Shown piece by piece: positions 42,963-50,671 of a stretch of DNA of 64,000 bases. A program made the translations under genes and the position numbers. The notes beneath the pieces were generated by a model. That model saw only the letters and a program-made list of their open reading frames with translations, had not been told where the DNA came from and searched no databases. Positions within the stretch are counted from its first letter, which is position 1, and every line of letters starts with the position of its first letter. This DNA comes from Parabacteroides sp. PH5-46. GTDB taxonomy: Bacteria > Bacteroidota > Bacteroidia > Bacteroidales > Tannerellaceae. The stretch spans positions 244,305 to 308,304 of the forward strand of contig NZ_JARXXA010000005.1 in the NCBI RefSeq assembly GCF_029892785.1. Direction: 5' to 3'.

Positions 42963-43214
42963 CCGACGACCGTCCGAGGCAAGAATCTGGCTTGCGACAT
43001 GCTTCCGGAGGCCTACGGAGGGGGTAAAATGGCAAAAAAGATCCCTCCGGAGGCCTTCCGAGGCATAAATTTCACTCATTTCTTACTTCCGGAGGCCTAC
43101 GGAGGCATGAATTCTGACAAAAACACCCTTCCGGAGACCTTCCGAAGCAAGAATCCAGCTCGATTCTCGATTCCGGAGGCCTACGGAGGGGCCAACTCCT
43201 TTCAAAATGATATC
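42963..43214 (+). repeat. Tandem array A of 42 bp units upstream of DUF6261 copy 2
   Basis: Six units start at 42963, 43005, 43047, 43089, 43131 and 43173. Each is an 18 bp core such as CCGGAGGCCTACGGAGGC plus 24 bp of variable sequence. The core is an imperfect palindrome of 14 bp with one mismatched pair, centred on AGGCCT. Unit 1 diverges (CCGACGACCGTCCGAGGC) yet keeps a different dyad, GACG/CGTC. When read in the downstream gene's frame, units differ at first and second codon positions while most third positions stay fixed, which favours DNA- or RNA-level conservation. Confidence 0.85.
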
Positions 43215-43307
43215 CCCAAGCTCTCCCCTGAGCTTCCTTCTTACGATCCCGGACACGATCCGGTGATGATGTTTTATGAAAATTACTCTGGTTTAAAAAC
43301 TAAAATT

Positions 43308-44072
43308 ATGATTCAAATTAAATCGATGAATCTAACAAGACTGTTAGTAGCATCACATTACGAATTTCATAGATCGGCCGAAGGCTTGATGAGAGCCGCT
43401 AAGCCAAGTGTGTTACACATTGAATCGCTATTGCCTGAATACCAAGAAGCTATTGATATGGAGTTTAAAATTATCAACTACAATCAATACCTTACCAACA
43501 CAGAACTGCTGAAGGAATTAGACAGAAATCGTGACAGGCTACTCTCGCGCCTCTTCAATCACATCGACATAGCCGCCCGCTCGCCCATCGAAGAAGAAAG
43601 CATAGCAGGCAAAGCACTCAAAGTGATTGTATCCCCCTATCGAGGCATTGCACATAATGAATACTCTAAAGAAACCGGACAGATACGCGGACTCTCGCGC
43701 GATTTGGGCACCAAAGAGGCCATGGGGCATCTAGACACCCTGCACATCGGAGACCTGCAGCAGAAAATACGCCGTGCCAACGGTGACTTTGCCAGCGCCA
43801 TGTCTGAACGCGTAAATACCGAGTCTGCCCGTACCCAAAGGACAATAGGCATAAAAACTACCGAGCAGCAAAGGATAGTAAACGACCTATACCGTCAGAT
43901 CATCCGCATGGTAAACGCCTTTGCCATTGCAGAGCCCGCAGACGAGATAGACGCCTTCATCGAACTGATGAACGCGCAAATAGACCAATACAAGCGCGTA
44001 ATAGCACACCAAAGACCCGGAGGCAGTGGCAACGAGAAAGTCACTCCCCCCGAAGACGAAGAAAACATATAA
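43308..44072 (+). CDS. DUF6261-family protein (copy 2)
   Basis: Cytoplasmic helical protein of 254 residues, the same length as copy 1 and homologous throughout. The chosen ATG gives MIQIKSMNLTRLLVASHYEF, matching copy 1's start. The frame is open back to 42807 (with an ATG at 42884), which would add an N-terminal repeat region (PEAYGG-like every 14 residues) of up to 167 residues encoded by array A. Copy 1 has no such extension, and its array contains stops, so the short form is favoured. C-terminal part: RTIGIKTTEQQRIVNDLYRQII. No function is known. Confidence 0.78.
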   Translation: MIQIKSMNLTRLLVASHYEFHRSAEGLMRAAKPSVLHIESLLPEYQEAIDMEFKIINYNQYLTNTELLKELDRNRDRLLSRLFNHIDIAARSPIEEESIAGKALKVIVSPYRGIAHNEYSKETGQIRGLSRDLGTKEAMGHLDTLHIGDLQQKIRRANGDFASAMSERVNTESARTQRTIGIKTTEQQRIVNDLYRQIIRMVNAFAIAEPADEIDAFIELMNAQIDQYKRVIAHQRPGGSGNEKVTPPEDEENI

Positions 44073-44222
44073 GATAAACAGCAAGATAATTAACCTACTA
44101 ATTATCCTGGCGGCAGCACTCCTGCTACCGGGTATGCCGTAGGTATGCCACTTTGATGACAATTAATACACAAATATTGTGTACCTTCGGCACGCAGGAT
44201 GTGAGAGAAATACAACATATAT

Positions 44223-46064
44223 ATGAAATACGACAAACTTTATCTTATCATCATCGCCGCCTTGATGCTTTGTCAGGGGGTGGACGCGCAGCGCGTCATG
44301 AGTTATAACATACGGAATGGCAGGGGGATGGACGAGGTGACGGATTACCGTCGCGTGGCGGAGGTGATTATCCGTCAGGCGCCCGACATCGTTGCCCTGC
44401 AGGAGGTGGACAGCTTCACCAATAGGAGTGCGCAGACGGACGTTTTACAACGTCTGGCCGAGGAGACACTCATGCACCGCGTGTATGCTCCGGCGATCCC
44501 CTTCGACGGGGGAAAGTACGGTGTGGGGATGCTCAGTAAGGAGAAGCCGCTGAGGCATTACCACGTTTCCCTGCCCGGCCGGGAGGAGGAGCGGGTGCTA
44601 CTGGTAGTGGAGTTTGCCAAGCTGGTGGTGGGCTGCACGCATCTGTCGCTGACGGAGGCCGACCGACTCGCCTCGGTGCCCATCCTTCGCCGCGAGGCTG
44701 CCAAAGCCTCCAAGCCCTTTATCCTGATGGGCGACCTGAATGATACGCCCGACTCTCCCTTTATGAAGGAGCTCTCTGAGGGCTTTATATTACTCTCGGA
44801 CACGTGCAAGGCCACCCATCCCTCACCTCAACCAAAGGAGTGCATCGACTATATTGCCGTCTACAAGCCGGGTGCCGGGGCGCTGACACCCCTCTCCTAC
44901 CAGGTGATTAATGAGCCGCTGGCTTCCGACCACCGCCCCATCCAGGCGGAGATTCGCCTGAAGGCTGCGAAGGAGGCTATCTTCTACAACCGCCCCTACC
45001 TGCAAAACCCCGTAGACGGAGGCATTACCGTGATGTGGCAGACCACCGTCCCCACCTATAGCTGGGTGGAGTACGGCACCGACACCACCCGCCTCAGCAA
45101 GGCGCACACGCTGGTGGACGGGCAGGTGATCTGCAACAGTCTGCACAATAAGATCAGGCTCAACGGTCTGCAAGTGGGACAGCAATATTACTACCGTGTC
45201 TGCTCGCGCGAGATCACTCTCTACCGGGCGTATAAGAAGGAGTTTGGCGAGACGGCTACCTCTCCCTTCTATACCTTTACCCTGCCGTCTGAGTCCTCTA
45301 CTGACTTCACCGCCCTGGTTTTCAATGACCTGCACAAGCAAGAGGCCACGCTGAACGCCCTCATGGAGCAGGTGAAGGACGTTGCCTACGACTTTGTGGT
45401 GTTCAACGGCGACTGCATCGACGATCCTGCCAATGAAGCCGAGGCACTCTTCCACCTCAGGATGCAATGTCAGCGCGTAGGCGCCGAGCGCGTGCCGGTC
45501 TTCTATCTCCGGGGCAATCATGAGATCCGCAATGCCTACTCCATCGGCCTGCGCGAGCTACTCGACTACGTGGGCGACAAGACCTACGGTGCCTTCAACT
45601 GGGGCGACACCCGCTTCGTGATGCTGGACTGTGGCGAGGACAAGCCCGACTCTACCTGGGTCTACTACGGCCTCAATGACTTCACGCAGCTCCGCCTGGA
45701 TCAGGTGGACTTCCTCCGCGAGGAACTGTCCGGCAAGCCCTTCAAGCGAGCCAAGCGCCGCGTCCTGTTGAACCACATCCCCCTCTACGGAGCCTCTGAC
45801 AAGTACAGCCCCTGCCGCGAGCTCTGGGGACCGCTACTCGCCAAAGCCCCCTTCGACCTCAACATCAGCGCCCACACCCACCGCTTCGCCCACCACCCCA
45901 AAGGAGAAACCGGCAACAACTTCCCCGTAGTAATCGGCGGCAGCCAACGCCCCGAAACCGCCACCGTCATGATCCTAAAGAAACGTGGGGATACCCTCAG
46001 CCTGCAAGTCCTCAATGGCAAGGGTGAGAAGGTGTACCCCCCAATCAACCCCCCAGCCCCCTAA
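44223..46064 (+). CDS. Exported fusion: endonuclease/exonuclease/phosphatase domain plus calcineurin-like phosphoesterase
   Basis: Protein of 613 residues with signal MKYDKLYLIIIAALMLCQGVDAQ. Domain 1 (about 24-250) is an EEP-type hydrolase with all key residues: Asn29 in SYNIRNG, Glu61 in LQEVD, VGCTHLS, LMGDLNDTP and SDHRP. A fibronectin-like segment (about 258-350, typical of purple-acid-phosphatase N-termini) follows. The third part (about 360-600) is a metallophosphatase: FNDLHKQ, FNGDCIDD, YLRGNHEIRN, LLNHIPLYG, SAHTHRF. It would release phosphate from two different ester classes in the periplasm. The C-terminus (YPPINPPAP) is encoded by a C/G-rich intergenic repeat, so the tail may be incidental. 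Confidence 0.9.
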   Translation: MKYDKLYLIIIAALMLCQGVDAQRVMSYNIRNGRGMDEVTDYRRVAEVIIRQAPDIVALQEVDSFTNRSAQTDVLQRLAEETLMHRVYAPAIPFDGGKYGVGMLSKEKPLRHYHVSLPGREEERVLLVVEFAKLVVGCTHLSLTEADRLASVPILRREAAKASKPFILMGDLNDTPDSPFMKELSEGFILLSDTCKATHPSPQPKECIDYIAVYKPGAGALTPLSYQVINEPLASDHRPIQAEIRLKAAKEAIFYNRPYLQNPVDGGITVMWQTTVPTYSWVEYGTDTTRLSKAHTLVDGQVICNSLHNKIRLNGLQVGQQYYYRVCSREITLYRAYKKEFGETATSPFYTFTLPSESSTDFTALVFNDLHKQEATLNALMEQVKDVAYDFVVFNGDCIDDPANEAEALFHLRMQCQRVGAERVPVFYLRGNHEIRNAYSIGLRELLDYVGDKTYGAFNWGDTRFVMLDCGEDKPDSTWVYYGLNDFTQLRLDQVDFLREELSGKPFKRAKRRVLLNHIPLYGASDKYSPCRELWGPLLAKAPFDLNISAHTHRFAHHPKGETGNNFPVVIGGSQRPETATVMILKKRGDTLSLQVLNGKGEKVYPPINPPAP

Positions 46065-46074
46065 AGGGGGGGGG
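46046..46074. repeat. Left C/G-rich inverted repeat flanking the DUF3990 cassette
   Basis: CAACCCCCCAGCCCC then CTAAAGGGGGGGG: a hairpin-forming element. Its reverse complement occurs at 47090-47117. It overlaps the 3' end of the phosphoesterase gene and may also act as its terminator. Confidence 0.7.
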
Positions 46075-46082
46075 ACGGCGTA

Positions 46083-46112
46083 TTGTGGTATTGTTTTTTA
46101 TGTATATATTTG
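46083..46112 (+). promoter_or_regulatory. Promoter of the DUF3791/DUF3990 cassette
   Basis: TTG at 46083-46085 and TATATTTG at 46105-46112 with 19 bp spacing, the Bacteroidetes consensus. The chosen ATG (46148) lies 36 bp downstream. Confidence 0.65.
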
Positions 46113-46147
46113 TAGTCGGCGAGGCCGCTACCTTAGTGACAACGAAT

Positions 46148-46366
46148 ATGAATAATAGTAACATCATCAGATATACCATCGCTTGCATTCATGAGTTTGC
46201 AAAGAGGCACCTGCTTACCTATAGGGAGGCCTTCAACTATCTCGACCGCTTCAAGGGTGTAGCCTTTATCACCGAGCATTATGAGGCCGAGCATCTGCTT
46301 TCTCTCGACGAGGCTGTAGACGACCTCACCCAAGTGTGCCATAATAATGGAGGAGGTATCCAATGA
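46148..46366 (+). CDS. DUF3791-family small protein
   Basis: Protein of 72 residues starting MNNSNIIRYTIACIHEFAKRH, with the family pattern TYREAFNYLDRFKGVAFITEHYEAEHLLSLDEAVDDL. An upstream in-frame ATG at 46085 would put the promoter inside the gene and is rejected. DUF3791 genes are usually paired with DUF3990 genes, and here the two overlap by 4 bp (ATGA). A small partner of this kind next to a putative toxin is often the antitoxin, so that role is inferred. Confidence 0.75.
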   Translation: MNNSNIIRYTIACIHEFAKRHLLTYREAFNYLDRFKGVAFITEHYEAEHLLSLDEAVDDLTQVCHNNGGGIQ

Positions 46367-46836
46367 TCTTGTACCACGGATCGAACACCCGGATCGAAAG
46401 CATCAGCTTAGAGAAATGCCTACCATATAAGGACTTCGGCAGAGGATTCTACCTGACAGATATGGAGGAGCAGGCGCTGAGGATGGCTGAGCGCATCGCC
46501 AGGATCAGAGGTGGCGAGCCCATTGTTAACATCTATGATTTTGACGAGGCTAATCTTACCGACGGCAGCCTGAGCGTAAAGGTCTTCGACAAACCTTCTG
46601 AAGAATGGGCTACCTTCGTAATGGCCAACCGCGACAGAAAGGCTATCCATCCTATCCATGCCTATGATATCGTGATTGGTCCCGTAGCCAACGACACCAT
46701 GGCTACTCAGTTCCGTATCTTTGAGGATGGTTACATCGACATCAGCGAGTTGACCCGCAGATTAGAGTACAAAGAATTTACCCGGCAGCTATTCTTTGCC
46801 ACCGGCAAAGCCATCAAGCTGCTCAAGCCCCTATAG
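46363..46836 (+). CDS. DUF3990-family protein (ADP-ribosyltransferase-like)
   Basis: Protein of 157 residues beginning MILYHGSNTRIESISLEK, the NAD-binding His/Gly pattern of ADP-ribosyltransferase-like folds, then KDFGRGFYLTDMEEQALRMAERIA, VIGPVANDTM and FATGKAIKLL. DUF3990 is thought to be an ART-type effector or toxin. The gene is in the middle of a three-gene operon with small genes on both sides (4 bp overlap and 5 bp gap). No signal peptide is present, so the target would be inside the cell. Confidence 0.8.
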   Translation: MILYHGSNTRIESISLEKCLPYKDFGRGFYLTDMEEQALRMAERIARIRGGEPIVNIYDFDEANLTDGSLSVKVFDKPSEEWATFVMANRDRKAIHPIHAYDIVIGPVANDTMATQFRIFEDGYIDISELTRRLEYKEFTRQLFFATGKAIKLLKPL

Positions 46837-46841
46837 ACACT

Positions 46842-47075
46842 ATGACAAACCAGGAGTTCCTTACCGAATACATACTCAAGGACATCACCGCCTATCTGAT
46901 GGACGACGAGGGGATTGATATGACCACCGCCCTGCGCTTCATCTATAACTCCGAGACCTACACCAAGCTCATCGATGCAGAGACAGGTCTCTATACCCAG
47001 AGCTCCGCCTACGTCTACGAGTTCCTCAAAGACGAATACCACCTCGGTAAACTATCTGCAAGCAACGACTATTGA
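46842..47075 (+). CDS. Third gene of the DUF3990 cassette, small acidic protein
   Basis: Protein of 77 residues: MTNQEFLTEYILKDITAYLMDDEGIDMTTALRFIYNSETYTKLID and a Tyr-rich tail ending SASNDY. It is acidic and helical, with a general resemblance to other small proteins found beside DUF3990 genes. It may be a second antitoxin or immunity component. It starts 5 bp after the DUF3990 stop, which implies co-translation. Family assignment is weak. Confidence 0.6.
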   Translation: MTNQEFLTEYILKDITAYLMDDEGIDMTTALRFIYNSETYTKLIDAETGLYTQSSAYVYEFLKDEYHLGKLSASNDY

Positions 47076-47089
47076 CATACCGCTCTTAT

Positions 47090-47117
47090 CCCCCCCTTTA
47101 GGGGGTTGGGGGGTTGG
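47090..47117. repeat. Right C/G-rich inverted repeat flanking the DUF3990 cassette
   Basis: CCCCCCCTTTAGGGGGTT then GGGGGGTTGG, near-exact reverse complement of the element at 46046-46074. Each is followed by CGTATTG and a T-rich promoter-like stretch, so the repeat unit includes a promoter. A -7-like TATCTTTG lies at 47146-47153 before the serine hydrolase gene, with poor -33 spacing. Confidence 0.7.
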
Positions 47118-47179
47118 CTAGGGATACATCGTATTGCTTTTTTATTATCTTTGTGTTTTAATCTTTAATGTATTGTGAG

Positions 47180-48745
47180 ATGAAGATAGGTGTGAGAGTT
47201 GGTGGGTTTGTGTTGTGCCTGCTGTTGGTTGGATTGATGGTTGGATGTGGCGGGGAACAGCCTAATCCTTATGGGGATGGCTTTGTGCGTGGGGTTCCGG
47301 AGGATGCGGGGGTGGCTTCGCATGGGATTACCGACTTCCTGGAGGAGGTGGATAATCAGGGGCTGGAGGTGCATAGCTTTATGTTCCTGCGTCGCAACCG
47401 CGTGATTGCCGAGGGTTGGTGGTATCCGTATCAGCGGAATATCGAGCACATTATGAACTCGGTGACCAAGACCTTTACCTCTACGGCCATTGGCTTTGCC
47501 GTGCAGGAGAAGTTGCTGACGGTGGATGACCCCGTGATCTCCTTCTTCCCCGAGGACTTGCCGGAGACGATCTCGCCCAATCTGGAGAAACTGAAGATCA
47601 AGCATCTATTGACGATGAGTGCCGGACAGGCTCCTCCGCCTACCTTTTACATTACGGATGACAACTGGGTGAAGAGTTTTCTAGCGACGCCTATCACGGA
47701 CGAGCCGGGGACAGTGTTTGCCTACAGCTCGTATGCCTCGTATATGCTCTCGGCCATTATCTCTAAGGTGACGGGTATGAATACGATGGAGTATTTGCAG
47801 CCTCGCCTCTTTGCTCCACTAGACATTACAGGCATAAAGTGCGAGACGGATACGCGCGGAATCTCCTCCGGAGGCTGGGGCATGCGTATCAAGACGGCAG
47901 ACATGGCGAAGCTGGGCCAGTTCTACCTGCAGAACGGCAAGTGGAAGAACAAGCAGCTCTTGAACGCCTCCTGGATCAAGGAGACCTCTGCCGTTCATAT
48001 CTATCAGGTGCCCGAGCCCACCTTTGAGCAGGAGATGTACGACGAAGGTGCCCAGGGATACGGCTATCAGGTGTGGCGATGCACGCACAATGCCTATCGC
48101 GCCGACGGTGCCGACGGACAGTTTATCGTAATCATGCCCGATCAGGAGGCAGTAATCATAACAACTTGTAATACCAATCAGGCGCACAAGGTATTGGCGC
48201 TAATCTGGGAGCACATTTTCCCTTCTATCATGGACCGACCACTGAAAGAGAACAGGGAGGCAAGGGCGATGCTGGTGTCTAAGCTAGCCTCGCTCGCGCT
48301 GCCCGACCCCTTCCGCACGAACGAAGACGTTCGTATTGCCAAAGACGAGACCCGCTCGTACCGCATGGAGCCGAACGACAAGGGGATAGAAAGCATCAGC
48401 CTAGCCTTCAATGCCAAGGGCGAATGCGAACTTAGGATGCGGATGCAAGGCTCGGCCTATACTTTCAACTTCGGCCAGGATCTGTGGCTCTATGGCGAGA
48501 CAGAGAAGAGCGGGCCTTACTACCTGAATCTAAGGCGCAACCCCAACGGCATGGCGCCCTTCAAGGTGGCCGGCTATGGCAGTTGGCTTTCGGAAGAAGA
48601 TCTCAGCCTGCGTTTGCTGTACCTCAGCGACAATAAATATGAGACGTACCGCTGCACCTTTAGCGAGGGCAAGTTGCAGCTAAGCCTCAGCAACAGTATG
48701 CAGCCCGACGAGGCGCCTGTTATCCTCAGCGGCGTGCAAGAATAA
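47180..48745 (+). CDS. Beta-lactamase-fold serine hydrolase lipoprotein
   Basis: Protein of about 521 residues from the ATG at 47180, which gives a lipoprotein signal MKIGVRVGGFVLCLLLVGLMVGC. An ATG four codons earlier is also in frame. The class C beta-lactamase/DD-peptidase core has SVTKTF with the SxxK Ser94-Lys97. The Tyr motif is FAYSSYASYML, where YxN is replaced by YSS. YRADGADGQF lies near the third motif. A C-terminal extension of about 130 residues (ESISLAFNAKGECELRMRMQ) may be a lipocalin-like domain. Substrate unknown. The next gene encodes a similar hydrolase domain fused to a deacetylase. Confidence 0.88.
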   Translation: MKIGVRVGGFVLCLLLVGLMVGCGGEQPNPYGDGFVRGVPEDAGVASHGITDFLEEVDNQGLEVHSFMFLRRNRVIAEGWWYPYQRNIEHIMNSVTKTFTSTAIGFAVQEKLLTVDDPVISFFPEDLPETISPNLEKLKIKHLLTMSAGQAPPPTFYITDDNWVKSFLATPITDEPGTVFAYSSYASYMLSAIISKVTGMNTMEYLQPRLFAPLDITGIKCETDTRGISSGGWGMRIKTADMAKLGQFYLQNGKWKNKQLLNASWIKETSAVHIYQVPEPTFEQEMYDEGAQGYGYQVWRCTHNAYRADGADGQFIVIMPDQEAVIITTCNTNQAHKVLALIWEHIFPSIMDRPLKENREARAMLVSKLASLALPDPFRTNEDVRIAKDETRSYRMEPNDKGIESISLAFNAKGECELRMRMQGSAYTFNFGQDLWLYGETEKSGPYYLNLRRNPNGMAPFKVAGYGSWLSEEDLSLRLLYLSDNKYETYRCTFSEGKLQLSLSNSMQPDEAPVILSGVQE

Positions 48746-48781
48746 GACAATATTATATCTATTTAATCTAATAACTATCGT

Positions 48782-50629
48782 ATGAAGACAATGCTTAAGA
48801 AACTAACCGGCGGCCTGTTATTGATGTCGCTAGCTTTTCCTGTGTTTAGTCAGTCTAAGACCCGTCTGATTGTGCGTGCCGATGATATGGGCGCCTTTCA
48901 CTCTGTAAACGAAGCCTTTGTAAAGACCTATAATGAGGGGATTGTTACCTCGGCAGAGGTAATGGTGGTAACGCCCTGGTTTCCCGAGGCGGTGAAGATG
49001 CTGAAAGAGATGCCCGGCTTGGATGTGGGCCTGCACTTAACCATCACCAGCGAATGGGAAAATATGAAATGGCGTCCGCTCACCCCCTGCCCCAGCCTGA
49101 CGGATGCTAACGGCTACTTCTATCCCATGATGAGTGCCAACGCTGCCTATCCCGGCCAGTCGATACTGGAAAACAAATGGAACCTCCGCGAGGTAGAGCA
49201 GGAATTCAGGGCGCAGATAGAGCTGGCCTTGAAGACCATGCCACAGGTGAGCCACCTTTCGGGACATATGTTCTCTACCGGCTTCGATGCCGAGGTGGTG
49301 AAACTGGTAAAGCGCCTGGGCAAGGAGTACAACCTCCCCGCTATGGATCGCATGGACGCCATTGAGCAGTACAAATTTGAGTTCATCGGCTATGACGGCC
49401 CGAAGACTACTTCGGCAGAGAAGGAAGCCGCCTTCATCAAGCGCCTCAACAGCCTGGAGGCCGGAAAGACCTATCTGTTCTTAGACCATCCCGCCCTTAA
49501 CAACGCCGAGATAGAAACCATCGGACACATCGGCTATGAGGATGTTGCCGTAGATCGCCAAGGCGTGACGGATCTCTTCACCAGTGAGAAGGTGAAGCAA
49601 GTAATCAAGCAGAAAGGCATCGAGTTAATCAGCTATAACGACCTCACCAAGTCGCTACCCCGTAGCACACCCGAGGCCGAGAAAGTAAACGCCAAAGGCA
49701 TCCGCAATTACCTGGAGGCAGTGAAGAAGGCCGGACAGGATTTGCACAGCTTGATGATTGTGCGCAACGGTAAGGTAGTGTCTGAGCAATGGCTTGGCGA
49801 CAATGCCTCGAACAAGCCGCACGTGATGTTCTCCGTCAGCAAGACATATACCGCCACTGCCGTAGGCTTCGCCGTAGCAGAGGGCAAACTGAAAGTAACG
49901 GACAAGGTGGTGAACATCTTCCCCGAGAAGATGCCCGCTCATATTAACGATAACCTGAAGGCTCTGGAGGTGCGTCACCTCTTGATGATGTCCTCCGGTC
50001 ATGATGTGGAGCCTCGCATGAATCGCGAAGACGCCAATGCCGACTGGCTGGAAGCCTTCTTCGCTGCTCCCTTTGAGCATCAGCCCGGCAGCTTCTACGT
50101 GTATAATAGCATGGCGACATACGTACTCTCTGCTATCGTGCAGAAAGTGACCGGTGAGAAACTCATTGATTACCTCTACCCTCGCCTGTTCCGTCCGTTG
50201 GGGATTGTTGGCGCTACCTGGGACGACAGTCCGCAAGGCATCAATGTTGGCGGTTGGGGACTCCAGGTGAAGACCGAAGACATGGCGAAGCTGGGATTGC
50301 TGATCCTTCAGAAAGGCCAGTGGAACGGCAAGCAGCTGCTCCCGGAGGCTTGGTTTGACGAAGCTACCCGCTCGCACATCGCCTCCCTTCCCGCAGGCAC
50401 CCGCCGCGAGGATCTAAAGGTAAAAGCCAAGGACAGTGACTGGCTGCAAGGCTACGGCTATCAGATGTGGCGCGGCAGACATAACACATTCCGCGCCGAC
50501 GGCGCCCGGGGACAATACATCCTCATCCTCCCGGAAAAGAACACCGTGATCGTCACCACCGCCCAGATCGACGACATGCAAGCGGAGCTGAATCTTATTT
50601 GGAAGCATCTGCTTCCTGCACTGAAGTAG
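48782..50629 (+). CDS. Exported fusion: YdjC-like deacetylase plus beta-lactamase-fold serine hydrolase
   Basis: Protein of 615 residues with signal MKTMLKKLTGGLLLMSLAFPVFSQ. The N-terminal half (about 28-295) is a YdjC/ChbG-type carbohydrate deacetylase: metal ligands Asp34-Asp35 (RADDMG), His85 (VGLHLT) and His158/His162 (SHLSGHM). The C-terminal half (about 300-615) is a serine hydrolase with SVSK (Ser351, Lys354), the intact Tyr motif VYNSMATY and FRADGARGQY. This pairing is unusual and suggests stepwise trimming of an N-acetylated or acylated glycan, possibly peptidoglycan-like. It follows the related hydrolase gene by 36 bp. The fused halves are in one uninterrupted frame. Confidence 0.88.
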   Translation: MKTMLKKLTGGLLLMSLAFPVFSQSKTRLIVRADDMGAFHSVNEAFVKTYNEGIVTSAEVMVVTPWFPEAVKMLKEMPGLDVGLHLTITSEWENMKWRPLTPCPSLTDANGYFYPMMSANAAYPGQSILENKWNLREVEQEFRAQIELALKTMPQVSHLSGHMFSTGFDAEVVKLVKRLGKEYNLPAMDRMDAIEQYKFEFIGYDGPKTTSAEKEAAFIKRLNSLEAGKTYLFLDHPALNNAEIETIGHIGYEDVAVDRQGVTDLFTSEKVKQVIKQKGIELISYNDLTKSLPRSTPEAEKVNAKGIRNYLEAVKKAGQDLHSLMIVRNGKVVSEQWLGDNASNKPHVMFSVSKTYTATAVGFAVAEGKLKVTDKVVNIFPEKMPAHINDNLKALEVRHLLMMSSGHDVEPRMNREDANADWLEAFFAAPFEHQPGSFYVYNSMATYVLSAIVQKVTGEKLIDYLYPRLFRPLGIVGATWDDSPQGINVGGWGLQVKTEDMAKLGLLILQKGQWNGKQLLPEAWFDEATRSHIASLPAGTRREDLKVKAKDSDWLQGYGYQMWRGRHNTFRADGARGQYILILPEKNTVIVTTAQIDDMQAELNLIWKHLLPALK

Positions 50630-50630
50630 T

Positions 50631-50671
50631 AAAAAGAAAGGGGTAAGCATTTTGCTTACCCCTTTCTTTTT
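50631..50671. terminator. Bidirectional terminator between convergent genes
   Basis: A perfect 19 bp inverted repeat (50631-50649 with 50653-50671) with core GGGGTAAGCA and a 3 base loop, A-rich on the left and T-rich on the right. It serves the fusion gene (+) and the M16 peptidase gene (-). Confidence 0.88.

Larger units (their letters stand above)
42719..43307. other. 589 bp gene-poor region: terminator, promoter, leader and array A
   Basis: In order: a terminator hairpin (42749-42777), a TATATTTG -7 box (42812-42819), a possible leader ORF start (42884), array A (42963-43214) and a 93 bp spacer to the DUF6261 ATG. The whole stretch from 42807 happens to be open in the frame of the DUF6261 gene, but its sequence looks like repeat DNA, not a conserved domain. 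Confidence 0.65.

Noticed and set aside
42963..43214. CRISPR array (repeated 18 bp with 24 bp spacers)
   Set aside because: Repeats are too short and variable, 24 bp gaps are partly similar between units, there are no cas genes, and the second array has the same gap length with clear tandem homology.
42807..43307. Long N-terminal extension of the DUF6261 gene
   Set aside because: Copy 1 aligns only from 43308 on and has the same length (254 codons); the extra sequence is repeat-derived. Kept as an open question in the findings.
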